Shown: positions 1-8,518 of the stretch, one piece after another
Numbering within the stretch: the first letter of the stretch is position 1
Layout: every line of letters begins with the position of its first letter
Assembly (NCBI RefSeq): GCF_009932375.1
Contig: NZ_BLJG01000118.1
Span: 1 to 35,155, forward strand
DNA: 35,155 nt
Direction of reading: 5' to 3'
Source: Pseudomonas juntendi
GTDB lineage: Bacteria > Pseudomonadota > Gammaproteobacteria > Pseudomonadales > Pseudomonadaceae
Notes under the pieces: generated by a model
Database searches by the model: none
What the model was told of the DNA's origin: nothing
Seen by the model: only the letters and a program-made list of their open reading frames with translations
Position numbers and translations under genes: made by a program

Positions 1-25
1 CACGCCCGCTCCCACAAGTGGAACG
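1..25. repeat. Partial REP-like palindrome at window edge
   Basis: The first bases contain GCCCGCTCCCACAAG. This closely resembles one arm of the palindrome at 16568-16596 (GCCCGTTCCCACAAG). The other arm would lie outside the window. Short extragenic palindromes of this composition are common at gene ends in P. putida; assignment here rests on resemblance only. Confidence 0.4.
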
Positions 26-95
26 GTGAATGACAGCTTCTGCTCCTGCTCGTGCTCTAGGCACCTGCGGCTGCAGATTCTAATCCCCTCTCAAG

Positions 96-137
96 ACACA
101 AGCGGCCTTGTGTCGCGAAAGGACCGCGCAGCGGTCC
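96..137 (-). terminator. Paired hairpins downstream of the mutarotase (REP-like, probable terminator)
   Basis: Two adjacent palindromes lie just past the stop of the minus-strand mutarotase. GGACCGC/GCGGTCC (121-127 and 131-137) is a perfect 7-bp stem with a 3-base loop. Read on the minus strand it is followed by TTTCGCG, a short T-run. ACACAAG/CTTGTGT (96-102 and 107-113) is a second 7-bp stem with a 4-base loop. The TCGCGAAA and CAAGGCCG-type words recur at 28500-28525, so this is probably a repeated extragenic element that doubles as a transcription end. Confidence 0.55.
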
Positions 138-144
138 CGGGTAC

Positions 145-1041
145 TCAAAGCGCTTCGCTAGCCAGCACCACGCCCAGCGAATGACTGGCCCCAGGCTTCA
201 ACTCCACCAGGTCATCCCACACATTCGCCGTCTCGATGCACAGCATCCGTTGCCAACCCTCATCGGCCATGTCCGACAGCTCCCTGGCCCGTTCGGTCCA
301 GGGGTTCCAGATAACCGCCGAACGCGAGCCGCTGCTGGTCAGGGTTATCCGCCGTTTCCAGTGCGCGTCGACAATGCTCAGCGTTTGCGGGGCACCGAGG
401 TAGATCCGGTCAGTCTCCCCGGTGAACGTGAGCGGCCCCTGCTGCTGGCGCTGTTGCCAGTCAGCCAAGGTTTCGATGTAACTCAGCCCCTCTACCCCTT
501 CGACCTGGGCCTGGCGCACGTCACTGACCGCAAAGTAGCTGTGCAGGGCTTGGCTGATGGTGACGGGTGCAGTGCCCACGTTGCGACTGGTGAGGTTCAG
601 TTTCAGGTCCGCGCCAAGCGCTATCACCAGTTTCAGTTCGACTGAATGCGGCCAGTCGGGCAGTTGACCCTGCGCTTCTGGCAGCGCGAATTCGATCTGC
701 AGTTGCTGGCCGACTTCCTCGATACCCAGCAATTGCCAGTCTCGGGCGCGCGCAAGGCCGTGGGCAGGCGCCTGCGCTCCGTTGTACATGGCCTGCACAG
801 CCTGGGGGTTACGCTGCAGGTTGCCGAACCACGGCCAGCACACGGGTACCCCGGCGCGCACCGACTTGCCCTTGCCGAAGATGGCCTGGTCGCTCAGCCA
901 CAGCAGTGGCGGCTCGCCCACCCGCTGGTAGCTGAGGATCTGTGCGCCCTGTTGGGCGATCAGGAGTTCGGCGTGGTCGCTGCTGATACGCCAGCAGTTC
1001 AGTTCGCCATGTTGCTCGGTTACGACCTGGAAGGTTGCCAT
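145..1041 (-). CDS. D-hexose-6-phosphate mutarotase (YeaD/aldose 1-epimerase family)
   Basis: 298-residue cytoplasmic protein of the glucose-6-phosphate 1-epimerase family, which interconverts alpha and beta anomers of hexose 6-phosphates. Family landmarks are visible: PVCWPWFG (about 67-73), PAHG with His94, the catalytic-type His167 in QALHSYF, VIWNPW (about 243-248) and Glu270 in CIETAN. In this family the late His acts as acid and the late Glu as base. The ATG at 1041 starts the family-like N-terminus MATFQVV; an upstream in-frame ATG (1221) would add 60 arginine-rich residues unlike the family and overlap the thioesterase gene. It lies 71 bases downstream of the thioesterase on the same strand and could be co-transcribed. 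Family is secure; the exact sugar phosphate is not shown by the sequence. Confidence 0.9.
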   Translation of the reverse strand: MATFQVVTEQHGELNCWRISSDHAELLIAQQGAQILSYQRVGEPPLLWLSDQAIFGKGKSVRAGVPVCWPWFGNLQRNPQAVQAMYNGAQAPAHGLARARDWQLLGIEEVGQQLQIEFALPEAQGQLPDWPHSVELKLVIALGADLKLNLTSRNVGTAPVTISQALHSYFAVSDVRQAQVEGVEGLSYIETLADWQQRQQQGPLTFTGETDRIYLGAPQTLSIVDAHWKRRITLTSSGSRSAVIWNPWTERARELSDMADEGWQRMLCIETANVWDDLVELKPGASHSLGVVLASEAL

Positions 1042-1112
1042 TGCACTTGTCTCATTGATTGCCAGTGGGCCTTGGACCCGGGCACCTGCAATGAGTTTAC
1101 CGCCGGCAAGGC

Positions 1113-1511
1113 TCAGCGACGAGGCACCGAGCGCGTGCGGCCGCTGCCGTCGATGGCGACGAAGACGAATACCGCCTCGGTGACCTTGCGCCATTCGCTG
1201 GACAGCGGGTCGTCGCTCCACACTTCGACCATCATCTGGATCGAGCTACGGCCGATTTCCAGGGTCTGGGTATAGAACGACAGCTGCGCACCCACGGCGA
1301 CCGGCACGAGGAACGCCATGCGGTCGATGGCCACGGTGGCTACCCGGCCACCGGCGACACGGCTGGCCATGGCAGTGCCGGCCAGGTCCATCTGGGCGAC
1401 CAGCCAGCCGCCGAAGATGTCGCCAAAGCCGTTGGTTTCCCGCGGCAGGGCGGTGATCTGCAAGGCCAGGTCGCCCTGCGGGATAGGATCTTCTTGTTCG
1501 AGCTCAATCAT
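1113..1511 (-). CDS. yciA: Acyl-CoA thioesterase, YciA-type hotdog fold
   Basis: 132-residue single hotdog-domain protein, the same length as E. coli YciA. It hydrolyses acyl-CoA thioesters in the cytoplasm. The signature PQGDLALQ (about 9-16) is followed by NGFGDIFGGWLVAQMDLAG (about 26-44), whose Asp in GDIFGGW is the catalytic-type residue, and then by FLVPVAVG and the C-terminal KVTEAVFVFVAID strand. The start at 1511 (MIELEQ) is preferred because the family N-terminus begins here and GAGG lies 9 bases upstream; the longer in-frame extension to 1793 is Arg-rich and unlike the family. Substrate chain length cannot be read from sequence. Confidence 0.9.
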   Translation of the reverse strand: MIELEQEDPIPQGDLALQITALPRETNGFGDIFGGWLVAQMDLAGTAMASRVAGGRVATVAIDRMAFLVPVAVGAQLSFYTQTLEIGRSSIQMMVEVWSDDPLSSEWRKVTEAVFVFVAIDGSGRTRSVPRR

Positions 1512-1872
1512 GCGATGGGGCCTCTGACCCGTGACGCTTTCGTTGGTGTGGCGCAAGGGCCGGGTAAACGATTCAGCTTGAAACATACTACGCCGATTTC
1601 GTTTCACTGGGCGGCCGTAGGGAAACTCTGCGAAACCGCCTGACAATAAAGACCGGCGTTTTCGCACAACATCCCACGTTAGGCGCAACCTTTTCCTACG
1701 AGTTGCCAGTATATAGAGCATAACGGCCAGCGACGACCGTACATTCGTGAATATCTGTAGGGTTTTGGTAGCGCTATCAGCACGCCTCGGCAATTTGCTA
1801 TCTTCGCTGGTCTCCCAATCCAGAAGCCGCGCGCCCAGCGGCCTGCATGCCCTACAAAGAGAACAACCAGCG
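1512..1872. other. Divergent intergenic region, thioesterase / MFS
   Basis: 361 bases between the divergent starts of the thioesterase and the MFS gene. It is richer in A/T than its neighbours, with AT-rich patches such as TATATAGAG near 1711-1719 and TAGTAT-like words near 1588 on the minus strand. It must hold the promoters of both genes, but I find no pair of -35/-10 hexamers with good spacing and no recognisable operator. No conserved small ORF or RNA structure stands out. Confidence 0.4.
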
Positions 1873-3162
1873 ATGACTTCCGTGCCGAGCAGTATCGAGC
1901 AGCCCTCGCGGCCGCTGACCCGCAGTGACTACAAGACCCTCTCACTGTCCGCACTGGGCGGGGCGCTGGAGTTCTACGACTTCATCATCTTCGTGTTCTT
2001 CGCCACGGTGGTCGGCAAGCTGTTCTTCCCCGCCGACATGCCCGAGTGGCTGCGCCTGATGCAAACCTTCGGCATCTTCGCGGCCGGTTACCTGGCGCGG
2101 CCGCTGGGCGGTATCATCATGGCCCACTTTGGCGACCTGCTCGGGCGCAAGAAGATGTTCACCCTGAGCATTTTCATGATGGCCCTGCCGACGCTGATCA
2201 TGGGTCTGCTGCCAACGTATGCCCAGATCGGCCTGTGGGCACCGATACTGCTGCTGCTGATGCGGGTTATCCAGGGCGCTGCGATCGGAGGGGAAGTGCC
2301 GGGCGCCTGGGTGTTCGTTTCCGAGCACGTACCGGCGCGTAACACCGGTTACGCCTGCGGCACCCTCACGGCCGGCCTGACTTCGGGCATTCTGCTGGGG
2401 TCGCTGGTCGCCACGCTGATCAACACGGTCTACAGCCCTGCAGAAGTCGCGGATTACGCCTGGCGCATCCCCTTCCTGCTGGGTGGTGTGTTCGGCCTGT
2501 TCTCGGTCTACCTGCGCCGCTGGCTGCACGAAACGCCGGTATTCGCCGAGATGCAGCAGCGCAAGGCCCTGGCAGAAGAGCTACCGCTGCGTGCGGTGCT
2601 GCGCGACCATCGTGGCGCGATCATCTTGTCGATGCTGCTGACCTGGATGCTGTCGGCGGCCATCGTCGTGCTCATCCTGATGACCCCGGCGCTGTTGCAG
2701 AGCATCTACCACATCAGCCCCACCGACTCGCTCAAGGCCAACAGCCTGGCCATCGTGCTGCTCAGCTTCGGCTGCATCAGCGCTGGCAGCCTGGCGGACC
2801 GATTTGGCGCGGGCCGAGTGTTCGTGATTGGCAGCCTGTTGCTGCTGATAACCTCCTGGAGCTTCTACCACAGCTTGCCAACCCGGCCCGAGTTGCTGTT
2901 CCCGCTGTATGCGGTAACCGGCCTGTGCGTGGGGGTGATCGGCGCGGTGCCTTATGTGATGGTCAAGGCGTTCCCGGCGGTGGTGCGCTTCAGTGGGTTG
3001 TCGTTCTCGTACAACGTGGCCTACGCGATCTTTGGCGGGCTGACGCCGATGGTGGTGACGGCGCTGCTCAAGATCAGCCCCATGGCGCCGGCCTACTATG
3101 TGGCGGGGTTGTGTGCCGTCGGGCTGGGCGTAGGGGTTTATCTGCTCGCCAACAAACGCTGA
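1873..3162 (+). CDS. MFS transporter, metabolite:H+ symporter type
   Basis: 429-residue inner-membrane protein with about 12 hydrophobic segments. It belongs to the metabolite:H+ symporter branch of the major facilitator superfamily (ShiA/ProP/citrate-permease-like). The N-terminal GGALEFYDFIIFVFFA is characteristic of this branch. The loop 2-3 motif A is present as GDLLGRKK (about 90-97), and a second copy appears as GSLADRFGAGRV in the C-terminal half. The ATG at 1873 (MTSVPSS) starts the protein with a short cytoplasmic N-terminus; the in-frame extension upstream to 1747 lacks family resemblance. Substrate is unknown; small organic acids or zwitterions are typical of the branch. It ends 141 bases before pstS, and the PhoB sites in that gap indicate a separate promoter for pstS. 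Confidence 0.88.
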   Translation: MTSVPSSIEQPSRPLTRSDYKTLSLSALGGALEFYDFIIFVFFATVVGKLFFPADMPEWLRLMQTFGIFAAGYLARPLGGIIMAHFGDLLGRKKMFTLSIFMMALPTLIMGLLPTYAQIGLWAPILLLLMRVIQGAAIGGEVPGAWVFVSEHVPARNTGYACGTLTAGLTSGILLGSLVATLINTVYSPAEVADYAWRIPFLLGGVFGLFSVYLRRWLHETPVFAEMQQRKALAEELPLRAVLRDHRGAIILSMLLTWMLSAAIVVLILMTPALLQSIYHISPTDSLKANSLAIVLLSFGCISAGSLADRFGAGRVFVIGSLLLLITSWSFYHSLPTRPELLFPLYAVTGLCVGVIGAVPYVMVKAFPAVVRFSGLSFSYNVAYAIFGGLTPMVVTALLKISPMAPAYYVAGLCAVGLGVGVYLLANKR

Positions 3163-3170
3163 GCTGCGCT

Positions 3171-3185
3171 GCCGCGTGGCGCGGC
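3171..3185 (+). terminator. Small GC hairpin after the MFS gene
   Basis: GCCGCG (3171-3176), loop TGG, CGCGGC (3180-3185) forms a perfect 6-bp stem 8 bases after the MFS stop. No T-run follows, so it may be a REP fragment or a weak terminator. Confidence 0.3.
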
Positions 3186-3200
3186 CCTACGAATGATGGC

Positions 3201-3256
3201 CTTTAATCCATTTGTCACAATTAGGTCATATCGTGTTCATGCGGCCTGCCGATACT
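3201..3256 (+). promoter_or_regulatory. PhoB-dependent promoter of pstS (four in-phase Pho half-sites plus -10)
   Basis: Pho half-sites (consensus CTGTCAT) recur every 11 bases: CTTTAAT (3201-3207), TTGTCAC (3212-3218), AGGTCAT (3223-3229) and TGTTCAT (3234-3240), each separated by 4 bases. The middle two are the best matches. The last ends exactly 10 bases before GATACT (3251-3256), a good -10. This is the known geometry of PhoB class promoters, in which PhoB dimers replace the -35 element. A start site near 3263 would leave a leader of about 40 bases, with AGGAG at 3293-3297 just before the pstS ATG. Confidence 0.8.
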
Positions 3257-3303
3257 GGGGCCCGTTCCATCCAGCACCCCAATATTCCTGCTAGGAGCAA
3301 GGC

Positions 3304-4302
3304 ATGAAACTGAAGCGTTTGATGGCGGCCCTCACGTTCGCCGCCGCTGGCGTTGCAACCGCCAACGCGGTGGCCGCTGTCGATCCTGCGATCCCGACGT
3401 ACACCAAGACCACCGGTGTTTCGGGCAACCTCTCCAGCGTCGGTTCCGACACCCTGGCCAACCTGATGACGCTGTGGGCCGAGGCCTACAAGAAGGAATA
3501 TCCGAACGTAAACATCCAGATCCAGGCGGCGGGTTCCTCCACCGCGCCACCTGCGCTGACCGAAGGCACTGCCAACCTCGGCCCGATGAGCCGCAAGATG
3601 AAGGACGTCGAGCTGCAAGCCTTCGAGCAGAAGTACGGCTACAAACCGACCGCTATTCCCGTTGCAGTCGACGCCCTGGCCGTGTTCGTGCACAAGGACA
3701 ACCCGATCAAGGGCCTGACCATGGCGCAGGTCGATGCCATCTTCTCCTCGACCCGCTTGTGTGGGGGCAAGGCCGAGGTCAAGACCTGGGGTGATGTAGG
3801 TGTGACCGGCGACCTGGCCAACAAGCCGATCCAGCTGTTCGGCCGCAACTCGGTTTCCGGCACCTATGGCTACTTCAAAGAAGAGGCCCTGTGCAAAGGC
3901 GACTTCAAGCCTAATGTCAACGAACAACCCGGTTCGGCTTCGGTCGTGCAGTCGATCAGCTCTTCGCTCAACGGCATCGGTTACTCGGGCATCGGCTACA
4001 AGACCGCCAGCGTCAAGACCGTAGCCCTGGCCAAGAAAGAAGGCAGCGCGTTCGTTGAAGACAACGAAGCCAACGCCCTGAACGGCACCTACCCACTGTC
4101 GCGCTTCCTGTACGTGTACGTTAACAAGGCGCCGAACAAGCCACTGGCGCCGCTGGAAGCCGAGTTCGTCAAGCTGGTGCTGTCGCAGGCTGGGCAGCAG
4201 GTGGTGGTCAAGGACGGCTACATCCCGCTGCCGGCCAAGGTCGTCGACAAGACCTTGGCAGATTTGGGCCTGTCCCATGCCGGTAGTGTTGCCAAGCAGT
4301 AA
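3304..4302 (+). CDS. pstS: Phosphate ABC transporter, periplasmic phosphate-binding protein PstS
   Basis: 332-residue exported protein. The first 25 residues ([10 protein letters not shown] then an Ala-rich stretch to NAVAAV) form a Sec signal peptide. The mature protein binds inorganic phosphate in the periplasm and delivers it to PstCA. The family's phosphate-binding segments are visible: GSDTLANL (about 47-54), AAGSSTAP (about 76-83), and the [15 protein letters not shown] segment (about 180-194). The long form with this N-terminus is typical of Pseudomonas PstS. An AGGAG ribosome-binding site lies 6 bases before the ATG. It heads the pst cluster, and its upstream PhoB sites indicate strong induction by phosphate starvation. 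Confidence 0.95.
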   Translation: MKLKRLMAALTFAAAGVATANAVAAVDPAIPTYTKTTGVSGNLSSVGSDTLANLMTLWAEAYKKEYPNVNIQIQAAGSSTAPPALTEGTANLGPMSRKMKDVELQAFEQKYGYKPTAIPVAVDALAVFVHKDNPIKGLTMAQVDAIFSSTRLCGGKAEVKTWGDVGVTGDLANKPIQLFGRNSVSGTYGYFKEEALCKGDFKPNVNEQPGSASVVQSISSSLNGIGYSGIGYKTASVKTVALAKKEGSAFVEDNEANALNGTYPLSRFLYVYVNKAPNKPLAPLEAEFVKLVLSQAGQQVVVKDGYIPLPAKVVDKTLADLGLSHAGSVAKQ

Positions 4303-4313
4303 CTAATTGCGGG

Positions 4314-4338
4314 GAGGCCGGTGCCACCGCCCGGCCTC
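4314..4338 (+). terminator. Hairpin between pstS and pstC (attenuator or mRNA 3' stabiliser)
   Basis: GAGGCCGG (4314-4321) pairs perfectly with CCGGCCTC (4331-4338) around a 9-base loop, 12 bases after the pstS stop. No T-run follows, so it is not a classical terminator. A stem here could leave most transcripts as pstS-only and protect their 3' end, matching the usual excess of a binding protein over its permease. This role is inferred. Confidence 0.5.
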
Positions 4339-4389
4339 GTCCACGAATTCCCGGCCCGAAGCCAGGTAACCTGTGCGGCGGGCTTTCGC

Positions 4390-4434
4390 GCGTCACTATT
4401 TTGTAATGTTTTTGTCACACGGGACAGCTAGGGT
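4390..4434 (+). promoter_or_regulatory. Second PhoB-dependent promoter, internal, before pstC
   Basis: Three Pho half-sites recur every 11 bases: GCGTCAC (4390-4396), TTGTAAT (4401-4407) and TTGTCAC (4412-4418), with 4-base spacers. The last ends exactly 10 bases before TAGGGT (4429-4434), an acceptable -10. The arrangement copies the pstS promoter, so pstCAB-phoU can be transcribed separately from pstS under PhoB control. The expected start site (about 4440-4442) coincides with the pstC ATG at 4441. Confidence 0.75.
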
Positions 4435-4440
4435 GTGCGC

Positions 4441-6729
4441 ATGAATGATCTGGCCAACTCCAACATGACCCAAAAACCCCAGCCCGTGCGCATTGATTTC
4501 AATACGCCCGAGTTGCAACGCAAGCGCCGCTTGCGCGCGCTCAAGGACCGCCTGACCCGCTGGTATGTGCTGGTGGGCGGCCTTGCCGTTTTGGCCGCCA
4601 TTACGTTGATCTTCTTCTACCTGGCCTATGTGGTGCTGCCGCTGTTCCAGGGCGCCGAGCTGACGCGCAAGCAAGCCCTGCAGCCAACCTGGCTGCAGCA
4701 GGATGCCGGCAAGCCGCTGATGATCGCGCTGGAAGAGCAGAACCTGGTGGGCATGCGGGTTTCGGACAAAGGCCAGGCGTTGTTCTTCGATGCCAAGACC
4801 GGCCAAGCGCTCAAGCGCATCGACCTGCCGGTACCAGCCGGTACCCAGGTCACCTCGATCGGGGCCGACCAGCCGGGCAGCCCGCTGGTGGTGCTGGGCC
4901 TGTCCAACGGTCAGGCGCTGGTGTTCCACCACGCCTACAAGATCACCTACCCGGACAACCAAAAGGCGATTACCGCCAGCATCGACTACCCCTACGGCGA
5001 GCAGCCATTCGTGCTCGACGAGCAGGGCCGTGCGTTGGAGCACGTGAGCGTCAATGCCAACGGTGACACCCTGGTGCTGGCCGGCTCCACCGGTGCGCAA
5101 CTGCAGGTGCTGGAGTTGACCCGTAGCGAGAACATGCTGACCGAAGAAGTCACCACGGAGCAGAACCGCATCGTCCTGCCGCAGATGACCGAGGTGGTGA
5201 AGAACATTTTCATCGATCCGCGCCAGCACTGGCTGTACGTGATCAACGGCCGGGCCACGGCCGACGTGTTCAACCTGCGCGACAAGAGCCTCAACGGCCG
5301 CTATAAACTGGCCGACAGTGCCGACACCGAAGTGACCGCCACGGGGCAACTGGTGGGCGGCATTTCGCTGATCGTCGGTGACTCCAGGGGTGGCCTGGCC
5401 CAGTGGTTCATGGCCCGCGACCCGGATGGCGAATCGCGCCTCAAGCAGATCCGTACCTTCCAGCTGGGCAAGGCACCGATCGTGCAGATCGACGCCGAAG
5501 AGCGCCGCAAGGGCTTCATCGCGCTGGACGCGAACGGCCAGCTTGGAGTGTTCCACAGTACGGCGCACCGTACGCTGCTGGTCGAACCCGTCGCCGAAGG
5601 CCCGGGCATCCTGGCCCTGTCCCCGCGCGCCAACCGCATCATCATCGAACAAGGCGGCAAGCTGCTGCCGCTGAGCCTGCGCAACCCGCACCCGGAAATT
5701 TCCTTCAGCGCGTTGTGGAGCAAGGTCTGGTACGAGAACTACGACGAGCCTAAGTACGTCTGGCAGTCGACCGCTTCCAACACCGACTTCGAGCCGAAGC
5801 TCAGCCTGTCGCCGCTGACCTTCGGTACCCTCAAGGCCGCGTTCTACGCCATGATCTTGGCAGCCCCGCTGGCGGTCGCCGCCGCCATCTATACCGCTTA
5901 CTTCATGGCCCCGGGCATGCGGCGCAAGGTCAAGCCGGTGATCGAACTGATGGAGGCGATGCCGACGGTGATCCTCGGTTTCTTCGCCGGCCTGTTCCTT
6001 GCCCCCTACCTGGAAGGTCACCTGCCGGGGGTCTTCAGCCTGTTCCTGCTGATGCCGTTCGGCATTCTGCTGGTGGGCTTCACCTGGACCCGCCTGCCAG
6101 AGGCGATCCGCCTGCGTGTACCTGACGGCTGGGAAGCGGCGATACTGATCCCGGTAATCCTGCTGATCGGCTGGTTCGCCCTGGCCATGAGCCCGCACCT
6201 GGAAAACTGGTTCTTTGCTGGCGACATGCGCCTGTGGATCACCAACGATCTGGGCATCACCTATGACCAGCGCAATGCCCTGGTGGTCGGCATCGCCATG
6301 GGCTTCGCGGTCATCCCCAACATCTACTCCATCGCCGAAGACGCCGTGTTCAGCGTGCCGCGCAGCCTCACCCTGGGCTCGCTGGCGCTGGGCGCCACCC
6401 CCTGGCAGACCCTGACCCGCGTGGTCATCCTGACTGCCAGCCCGGGCATCTTCTCGGCGCTGATGATCGGCATGGGCCGCGCAGTGGGCGAAACCATGAT
6501 CGTGCTGATGGCCACCGGCAATACGCCGGTGATGGAAATGAACCTGTTCGAGGGCATGCGCACCCTGGCCGCCAACGTAGCCGTGGAAATGCCCGAATCG
6601 GAAGTCGGCGGCAGCCACTACCGCGTGCTGTTCCTGGCCGCGCTGGTACTGCTGATGTTCACCTTCGTCATGAACACCTTGGCCGAGCTGATTCGCCAGC
6701 GTCTGCGCAAGAAATACTCGTCGCTTTGA
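4441..6729 (+). CDS. pstC: Phosphate ABC transporter permease PstC (large Pseudomonas form)
   Basis: 762-residue inner-membrane permease, about twice the length of E. coli PstC. A cytoplasmic N-terminus (about 1-40) leads to one membrane segment (about 42-65). A large extracytoplasmic domain of roughly 390 residues follows, then a standard ABC permease domain from about residue 456. The permease domain carries an EAA-type loop around residue 640 (SLALGATPWQTL) for contact with PstB. The long insert is typical of Pseudomonas PstC. Start choice is uncertain. ATG 4441 has AGGG (4430-4433) upstream but overlaps the predicted transcription start. GTG 4435 would lie upstream of that start. ATG 4465 has no clear ribosome-binding site. 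I use 4441. Stop to pstA is 17 bases. Confidence 0.93.
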   Translation: MNDLANSNMTQKPQPVRIDFNTPELQRKRRLRALKDRLTRWYVLVGGLAVLAAITLIFFYLAYVVLPLFQGAELTRKQALQPTWLQQDAGKPLMIALEEQNLVGMRVSDKGQALFFDAKTGQALKRIDLPVPAGTQVTSIGADQPGSPLVVLGLSNGQALVFHHAYKITYPDNQKAITASIDYPYGEQPFVLDEQGRALEHVSVNANGDTLVLAGSTGAQLQVLELTRSENMLTEEVTTEQNRIVLPQMTEVVKNIFIDPRQHWLYVINGRATADVFNLRDKSLNGRYKLADSADTEVTATGQLVGGISLIVGDSRGGLAQWFMARDPDGESRLKQIRTFQLGKAPIVQIDAEERRKGFIALDANGQLGVFHSTAHRTLLVEPVAEGPGILALSPRANRIIIEQGGKLLPLSLRNPHPEISFSALWSKVWYENYDEPKYVWQSTASNTDFEPKLSLSPLTFGTLKAAFYAMILAAPLAVAAAIYTAYFMAPGMRRKVKPVIELMEAMPTVILGFFAGLFLAPYLEGHLPGVFSLFLLMPFGILLVGFTWTRLPEAIRLRVPDGWEAAILIPVILLIGWFALAMSPHLENWFFAGDMRLWITNDLGITYDQRNALVVGIAMGFAVIPNIYSIAEDAVFSVPRSLTLGSLALGATPWQTLTRVVILTASPGIFSALMIGMGRAVGETMIVLMATGNTPVMEMNLFEGMRTLAANVAVEMPESEVGGSHYRVLFLAALVLLMFTFVMNTLAELIRQRLRKKYSSL

Positions 6730-6746
6730 TAGAAAGGTAGCGATCC

Positions 6747-8417
6747 GTGAAAAAGGATTCCCTCAAAGGCTGGTTCAAGAGCGGCGCCCCCGGTGTTTGG
6801 ATGAGCGGCGGCGCAGTGGCCATGGCGGTGATCATGACCGTGGGCCTGCTGGCGGTCATCGCCGTGCGCGGCCTGGGCCACTTCTGGCCGGCCGACCTGG
6901 TGCAGGCCACCTACCAGGTGCCGGGCCAGGCTGGCCAGGTGGTGATTGGCGAAGTGGTGCAGCAGGAGGACGTGCCGCGTGCCCGCCTCAAAGGTGCCGG
7001 CCTGCCGGTACCGGACCAGGGCCCGGAGTTCATGAGCCGTGAACTGATCAAGGTGGGTAACCGCGACCTCTATGGCAGCGATTTCACCTGGGTGGTCGGC
7101 GATTGGCTGGTCGACGAGCAGCGCCCGGCCGACCTGATGGCCCTGGAGCGCCGCGAGTGGGGCAACTTCTATGGCTACCTGGTCAGCGTCAAGGAACAGG
7201 GCCGGGTGGTTGCCGAAGGCCCGGCTGCCTGGAGCGAGTTGCAAGCGCGGCTCAAGCGTGCCAACCAGCTCAACGGTGAATTGCAGCAACTGGAGAAGAA
7301 AGACATCGGGGCCATCAACCATGGCCTGGAGCGGCTGCGGCTTCACGCCCGCAAGCTGGAGCTGGACGGCAAGCTGGACGCTACCGCCCAGGCGGACATG
7401 GACGCCGAGCGCGCCGAACTGAACAGCCGCTACCAGGCTATCGAAGCGCGCCTCGGCGGCCTGCACCAGGCACTCGCGCGTGACAGCCTGGTGGCCCGCG
7501 ATGGCAACGGCCGTGAAGTGGAAATCAGCCTGAACAAGGTGGTGCATGCCCTCCAGCCAAACGGCATGTCTGCTTTTACCAAGCTGCGCACCTACTTTGC
7601 CAAGGTCTGGGAATTCCTGAGCGACGACCCGCGTGAAGCCAACACCGAGGGCGGCATCTTCCCGGCCATCTTCGGTACCGTGATGATGACCCTGATCATG
7701 GCCGTGATCGTCACCCCGTTCGGCGTGCTTGCGGCAGTCTACTTGCGTGAATACGCAAGGCAGGGGCCGGTAACCCGGCTGATCCGCATTGCCGTGAACA
7801 ACCTGGCGGGGGTGCCGGCGATCGTCTACGGCGTATTTGGCTTGGGTTTCTTCGTGTATGTGCTGGGTGGCTCGATCGACCGCCTGTTCTTCCCCGAAGC
7901 GCTGCCCGCGCCAACCCTGGGTACACCAGGCTTGCTGTGGGCGTCGCTGACCCTGGCGCTGCTGGCAGTGCCTGTGGTGATCGTGGCCACCGAAGAAGGC
8001 CTGGCGCGCATCCCGCGTACGGTGCGTGAAGGCTCGCTGGCGCTGGGTGCGACCAAGGCCGAAACGCTGTGGCGGATTGTGTTGCCCATGGCCAGCCCGG
8101 CGATGATGACCGGCATGATCCTCGCCGTGGCCCGCGCTGCGGGCGAAGTGGCGCCGCTGATGCTGGTGGGTGTGGTGAAGCTGGCGCCGTCGTTGCCGGT
8201 TGACGGTAACTACCCGTACCTGCACCTGGACCAGAAGATCATGCACCTGGGCTTCCACATCTATGACGTCGGCTTCCAGAGCCCCAACGTAGAAGCCGCG
8301 CGGCCGCTGGTCTACGCCACGGCGCTGTTGCTGGTGCTGGTGATCGCGGCCCTGAACCTGTCGGCGGTATGGATCCGCAACCATCTGCGCGAAAAGTACA
8401 AGGCGCTGGACAGCTGA
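6747..8417 (+). CDS. pstA: Phosphate ABC transporter permease PstA
   Basis: 556-residue inner-membrane permease that pairs with PstC. It starts at GTG ([10 protein letters not shown]), with GAAAGG about 8 bases upstream. One membrane segment (about 18-40) precedes an extracytoplasmic/coiled insert of about 250 residues, including a charged helical stretch around 180-230. The ABC permease core begins near residue 308 ([12 protein letters not shown]) and contains an EAA loop near 428 ([18 protein letters not shown]). Like PstC, it is longer than the E. coli protein, as is usual in Pseudomonas. Its TGA is followed directly by a palindromic repeat that separates it from pstB. Confidence 0.94.
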   Translation: MKKDSLKGWFKSGAPGVWMSGGAVAMAVIMTVGLLAVIAVRGLGHFWPADLVQATYQVPGQAGQVVIGEVVQQEDVPRARLKGAGLPVPDQGPEFMSRELIKVGNRDLYGSDFTWVVGDWLVDEQRPADLMALERREWGNFYGYLVSVKEQGRVVAEGPAAWSELQARLKRANQLNGELQQLEKKDIGAINHGLERLRLHARKLELDGKLDATAQADMDAERAELNSRYQAIEARLGGLHQALARDSLVARDGNGREVEISLNKVVHALQPNGMSAFTKLRTYFAKVWEFLSDDPREANTEGGIFPAIFGTVMMTLIMAVIVTPFGVLAAVYLREYARQGPVTRLIRIAVNNLAGVPAIVYGVFGLGFFVYVLGGSIDRLFFPEALPAPTLGTPGLLWASLTLALLAVPVVIVATEEGLARIPRTVREGSLALGATKAETLWRIVLPMASPAMMTGMILAVARAAGEVAPLMLVGVVKLAPSLPVDGNYPYLHLDQKIMHLGFHIYDVGFQSPNVEAARPLVYATALLLVLVIAALNLSAVWIRNHLREKYKALDS

Positions 8418-8506
8418 TTGAAGCTTTAAGCCACAAGCGGCAAGCTCCAAGCAGATTGCCGCTTTGCCCAAACTTGCAGCTTGCAGCTCGAAGCTTGCAG
8501 CTACAA
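8418..8506. repeat. Heptad-repeat palindrome filling the pstA-pstB spacer
   Basis: An imperfect inverted repeat of two 35-base arms (8418-8452 and 8472-8506) around a 19-base loop occupies almost the whole spacer. It begins on the base after the pstA stop and ends 2 bases before the pstB ribosome-binding site. The right arm contains tandem TTGCAGC-type heptads (ACTTGCAGC TTGCAGC TCGAAGC TTGCAGC). The same heptad builds the elements at 9368-9463 and 15171-15320. In the mRNA it should fold into a long hairpin between the permease and ATPase cistrons. Confidence 0.75.
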
Positions 8507-8518
8507 ACGGAGTCAACC

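Noticed and set aside
4396..6618. Long open frame (740 codons) antisense to pstC
   Set aside because: High-GC genes leave open antisense frames. The translation is Gln/His/Arg-rich with no family resemblance, and pstC is unambiguous.
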